Under the pieces are notes generated by a model. The model saw only the letters and a list, made by a program, of their open reading frames with translations, did no database searches and was not told the DNA's origin. A stretch of DNA of 64,000 nucleotides from WLXB01 sp040221475 (lineage in GTDB: Bacteria; Pseudomonadota; Alphaproteobacteria; Rhodospirillales; Rhodospirillaceae), in the NCBI GenBank assembly GCA_040221475.1, contig JAVKEJ010000058.1, positions 372,001 through 436,000 on the forward strand. Reading direction: 5' to 3'. This document shows positions 62,040-64,000 of this stretch, one piece after another (position 1 is the stretch's first letter; each line of letters starts with the position of its first letter). Made by a program: the position numbers and the translations under genes.

Positions 62040-62702
62040 TTAATTTTTACTGCGCAGCCAGTCTTTAACCGTTTCAACGGACTCAACATCGCAGTACTTG
62101 AGCAACAGGTCGGTCAAGTTGGCGAAATGATAACTTTCATGTTTATCCGCGACGCACTCTTCAATCACGGTGGTGCGATAGCCGCGGGACAAACTGTCTA
62201 CCCCCATGGCGCGCACGCAGCCGGAAGTTGATCCGCCGGTAATGAGCAGGGTGTCAACTTGGTGGTAGACCAGAAGAGACTGTAAGTTTGTCTCAAAAAA
62301 TGGCGACGGCATTTTCTTGTCCATGATGATGTCGCTGTCTTTGATGTCCAGGCGATCATCAAGCTCTGAACGCTCAGAGCCGTACTTGATGTTTTGCAGG
62401 CTGTCTGGCGTGTTGGTGCGCGTGCCCCAAACTCCAGCGTCCTCGCCAGACTCTACATAAGCTACATAGGTCCAGATCACCGGCCACTTTTTGGCACGCA
62501 TCAGTGCGGCCACTTCATTGACGTACTGCAGCTGATTGGGATCGGTCTCGTAGGCGGTCTTGAAAAGGTCCGTGCGGGTGTAGGCTTTCTGAATATCGAT
62601 GTTCACCAGAGCGGCTTTATTCCCAAACCCGAATTTTGCGCGGGCTGGATTGGCTTTGACTTCCTCAAAAATCTGACGAGCTGTCTTATCTGACATCTCC
62701 AT
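62040..62702 (-). CDS. isochorismatase-family amidohydrolase
   Basis: A 220-residue cysteine hydrolase. The catalytic triad is visible: Asp in ALVNIDIQKAY, Lys in IMDKKMPSPFFET and Cys in ITGGSTSGCVRAMG. The Thr-Ser-Gly-Cys-Val-Arg loop is typical of N-carbamoylsarcosine amidase and related amide hydrolases, not of true isochorismatases, so it should split a linear amide or carbamoyl group and release ammonia. It begins the downstream part of the operon. ATG 62702 has AAGGGA upstream; a second ATG two codons later is possible. Confidence 0.88.
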   Translation of the reverse strand: MEMSDKTARQIFEEVKANPARAKFGFGNKAALVNIDIQKAYTRTDLFKTAYETDPNQLQYVNEVAALMRAKKWPVIWTYVAYVESGEDAGVWGTRTNTPDSLQNIKYGSERSELDDRLDIKDSDIIMDKKMPSPFFETNLQSLLVYHQVDTLLITGGSTSGCVRAMGVDSLSRGYRTTVIEECVADKHESYHFANLTDLLLKYCDVESVETVKDWLRSKN

Positions 62703-62780
62703 GGCGATGCGTCCCTTTTACCGTTTATTTTTAACGTCTATATCGTGCGTGACTTTGTTAACACCGCGAATGCGATGTGC

Positions 62781-62818
62781 TTTGAGCCGAGAATAGCGTT
62801 GAGTTCTCGGGAATCAAA
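62781..62818. promoter_or_regulatory. inverted repeat in the gap between the lyase and amidohydrolase genes
   Basis: CCGAGAA at 62787 pairs with TTCTCGG at 62804 around a ten-base loop, and outer TTTGA and TCAAA also pair, with a small asymmetric bulge. It lies in the 193-base gap between two minus-strand genes, the only sizeable break in the catabolic operon. No T run follows, so an operator or an attenuator-like structure is likelier than a simple terminator. Confidence 0.45.
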
Positions 62819-62895
62819 CAGTGCTGGTGATCGGAAATGTCCCTCGCGGCGCGTGTTGTTCGTATTGTGACGGTTGCTCAGCGCGACTGAGGCCC

Positions 62896-63786
62896 TTATT
62901 CGGCAGCTTTCTTGACATCTGCGTCGTACCGCTTGCCGCTTTCCAGCAATTCAGCGGTCCCCAGCAGCTCATTCAGGCCGTTAAAATCGAACATCCGATC
63001 GCGCACTTTGGCCGTTGAACCATCTTGTTTCAGCGCTTTGAGGTAGTCTTGCCCGGCTTTAGCGACGATTCGCATCATTGCCCCGGGAAAGATCACGAAT
63101 TTAAAGCCTAGCGCCCCGAGGTCGCCTGCCGATGAGACCGGCGTTTTACCACCTTCAACCATGTTGGCGAGAAGTGGTACGCGCCCGGCAAAGCACTCGC
63201 CGATGGTTTTCATTTCATCCAACGACCGTGGCGCCTCAATAAACAGCATGTCTGCGCCTGCTTCCAGGTAGGCTTCCGCGCGCTCTAAAGCGGCCTCGAA
63301 GCCTTCAACAGCAATGGCATCTGTGCGCCCAACAATGACCGTGTTCTCGTCCAGACGGGCATCCAAAGCCGCTTTAATTTTTCCGGTCATCTCTTCCGTC
63401 GAGACCAGGGTTTTTCCGTCCAAATGCCCGCAACGTTTCGGCATGGTCTGGTCTTCCAGCTGAATCCCGGAGGCACCGGCGCGCTCGAACATACGCATGG
63501 TGCGCTGGGTATTCAGCGCGTTGCCGAAACCCGTGTCAGCATCCACCACGAAAGGAATGTCGATCCGCTCTCTGATTTTTGAAATTGTGTCTGCGACTTC
63601 AGAACATGTCGTCAGGCCAATGTCAGAACGGCCCAGACGGGAGTACGCGATGCTGGCGCCGCCCACATAAGCGCAGTCAAAACCGGCTTGCTCCACCAGC
63701 AGACCCGTCATTCCGTCATACATGCCCGGTGCGACAATCGTGTCTGGTCCAGCCAGGAGTGCTCTTAAACGCTGCGTGTGGGTCAT
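62896..63786 (-). CDS. isocitrate lyase/PEP mutase-family C-C lyase
   Basis: A 296-residue TIM-barrel protein of the isocitrate lyase/phosphoenolpyruvate mutase family. It has the metal-binding VVDADTGFGN and the catalytic loop MPKRCGHLDGK with the Cys characteristic of true lyases such as 2-methylisocitrate lyase and 2,3-dimethylmalate lyase; PEP mutases lack this Cys. The reaction should be a retro-aldol cleavage of a 2-hydroxy-dicarboxylic or tricarboxylic acid to pyruvate or oxaloacetate-like plus a carboxylic acid. The gene overlaps the upstream aconitase-like gene by 4 bases. Confidence 0.88.
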   Translation of the reverse strand: MTHTQRLRALLAGPDTIVAPGMYDGMTGLLVEQAGFDCAYVGGASIAYSRLGRSDIGLTTCSEVADTISKIRERIDIPFVVDADTGFGNALNTQRTMRMFERAGASGIQLEDQTMPKRCGHLDGKTLVSTEEMTGKIKAALDARLDENTVIVGRTDAIAVEGFEAALERAEAYLEAGADMLFIEAPRSLDEMKTIGECFAGRVPLLANMVEGGKTPVSSAGDLGALGFKFVIFPGAMMRIVAKAGQDYLKALKQDGSTAKVRDRMFDFNGLNELLGTAELLESGKRYDADVKKAAE

Positions 63787-64000
63787 TTTGGGAGTGCTCC
63801 AGTTTTCAATTCGCCAGCATCAATCTTCTTTTTAAGATAAGGCATCAACCCGCCGAGACGGATCATCTCCATCAGATGTTCTGGAATCGGCGATACGGTA
63901 TAGCTCTTACCCGTGGTTTTGTTCTCGACGGTCCCGGCAATGGCGTCGACTGTGATTTCGTCCTTTGGGTTCATCTCATCTGCCTCTGGGAAAATCAGCG
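63783..64000 (-). CDS. aconitase/LeuD-type small (swivel) subunit, C-terminal part; 5' end outside window
   Basis: The frame is open to the right edge, so only the last 71 or so residues are seen. The sequence DEITVDAIAGTVENKTTGKS followed by PIPEHLMEMIRLGGLMPYLKK matches the C terminus of 3-isopropylmalate dehydratase small subunits and related swivel subunits such as dimethylmaleate or citraconate hydratases. The internal ATG at 63974 is not the start because related sequence continues upstream (LIFPEADE). It is translationally coupled to the lyase, so a hydration step feeding the lyase is likely. The large subunit should lie just outside the window. Confidence 0.78.
   Translation of the reverse strand, partial: LIFPEADEMNPKDEITVDAIAGTVENKTTGKSYTVSPIPEHLMEMIRLGGLMPYLKKKIDAGELKTGALPK

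Noticed and set aside
1..64000. CRISPR array, insertion sequence or prophage
   Set aside because: No regularly spaced direct repeats, transposase, integrase or phage structural genes were seen on either strand.

Overview
The window reads as chromosomal DNA of an alphaproteobacterium, most likely a Rhodospirillales-like marine or aquatic lineage. The grounds are the coupled dapD-dapE pair beside truA, the rpmH-rnpA-yidD-yidC-engB-argB block, a DUF2336 protein, an alphaproteobacterial-type pyrimidine 5'-nucleotidase, and the overall protein style. No species call is possible from the sequence alone. Coding density is high, many genes overlap by ATGA, and no phage genes, insertion sequences or CRISPR array were seen.

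Bases 1-18,000 are mostly core genome. They hold the end of truA, lysine biosynthesis (dapE, dapD), a PAS-GAF-GGDEF cyclic-di-GMP synthase coupled to a DUF2336 protein, a HAD nucleotidase and argB. The membrane-insertion/RNase P block engB-yidC-yidD-rnpA-rpmH follows; rpmH is a 44-codon gene with a GTG start. Next come a TVP38 membrane protein, a pyridine nucleotide-disulfide reductase and a histidine kinase in one operon, then panB-panC and a lipoprotein.

A tRNA-Arg(ACG) at 18.35 kb marks the left side of a surface-polysaccharide region reaching about 37.6 kb. It encodes a very large methyltransferase/coiled-coil/RgpF/GT2 fusion, several GT2 and GT4 glycosyltransferases, a Wzm/Wzt-type ABC exporter whose ATPase has a C-terminal extension, an O-antigen ligase/polymerase-like protein, a complete dTDP-L-rhamnose pathway (rfbC-B-D-A), a GT-C-like membrane protein, and a fusion of a GT4 glycosyltransferase with the initiating phosphoglycosyl transferase. 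Together they suggest a rhamnose-containing O-antigen or capsule exported by the ABC route. A hybrid pilin-like/RTX-repeat protein follows at 37.7 kb.

Bases 39.5-53.8 kb are mixed accessory metabolism and signalling: MmgE/PrpD, two acyl-CoA ligases (one MatB-like), a glutathione S-transferase coupled to a sulfurtransferase, a ferredoxin-reductase-like flavoprotein, a CHASE-PAS histidine kinase followed by a receiver protein whose phospho-acceptor Asp is Gly, an HD hydrolase and small membrane proteins.

Bases 53.85-64.0 kb, all on the minus strand, hold the most unusual system. In transcription order these are: the end of an aconitase/LeuD-type small subunit, an isocitrate lyase/PEP mutase-family lyase, an isochorismatase-type amidohydrolase, two PuuE-like polysaccharide-deacetylase-fold proteins, five paralogous two-module VOC proteins interrupted by an exported RidA-like protein, and an enoyl-CoA hydratase-fold protein lacking both usual catalytic glutamates. 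Four of the five VOC proteins have Tat-like signals and the RidA-like protein has a Sec-type signal, so part of the route would be periplasmic. I infer a catabolic pathway for a cyclic amide- or ureide-like compound whose carbon skeleton ends in a hydratase/retro-aldol lyase step. The substrate is unknown, and no regulator or transporter for the pathway lies inside the window.
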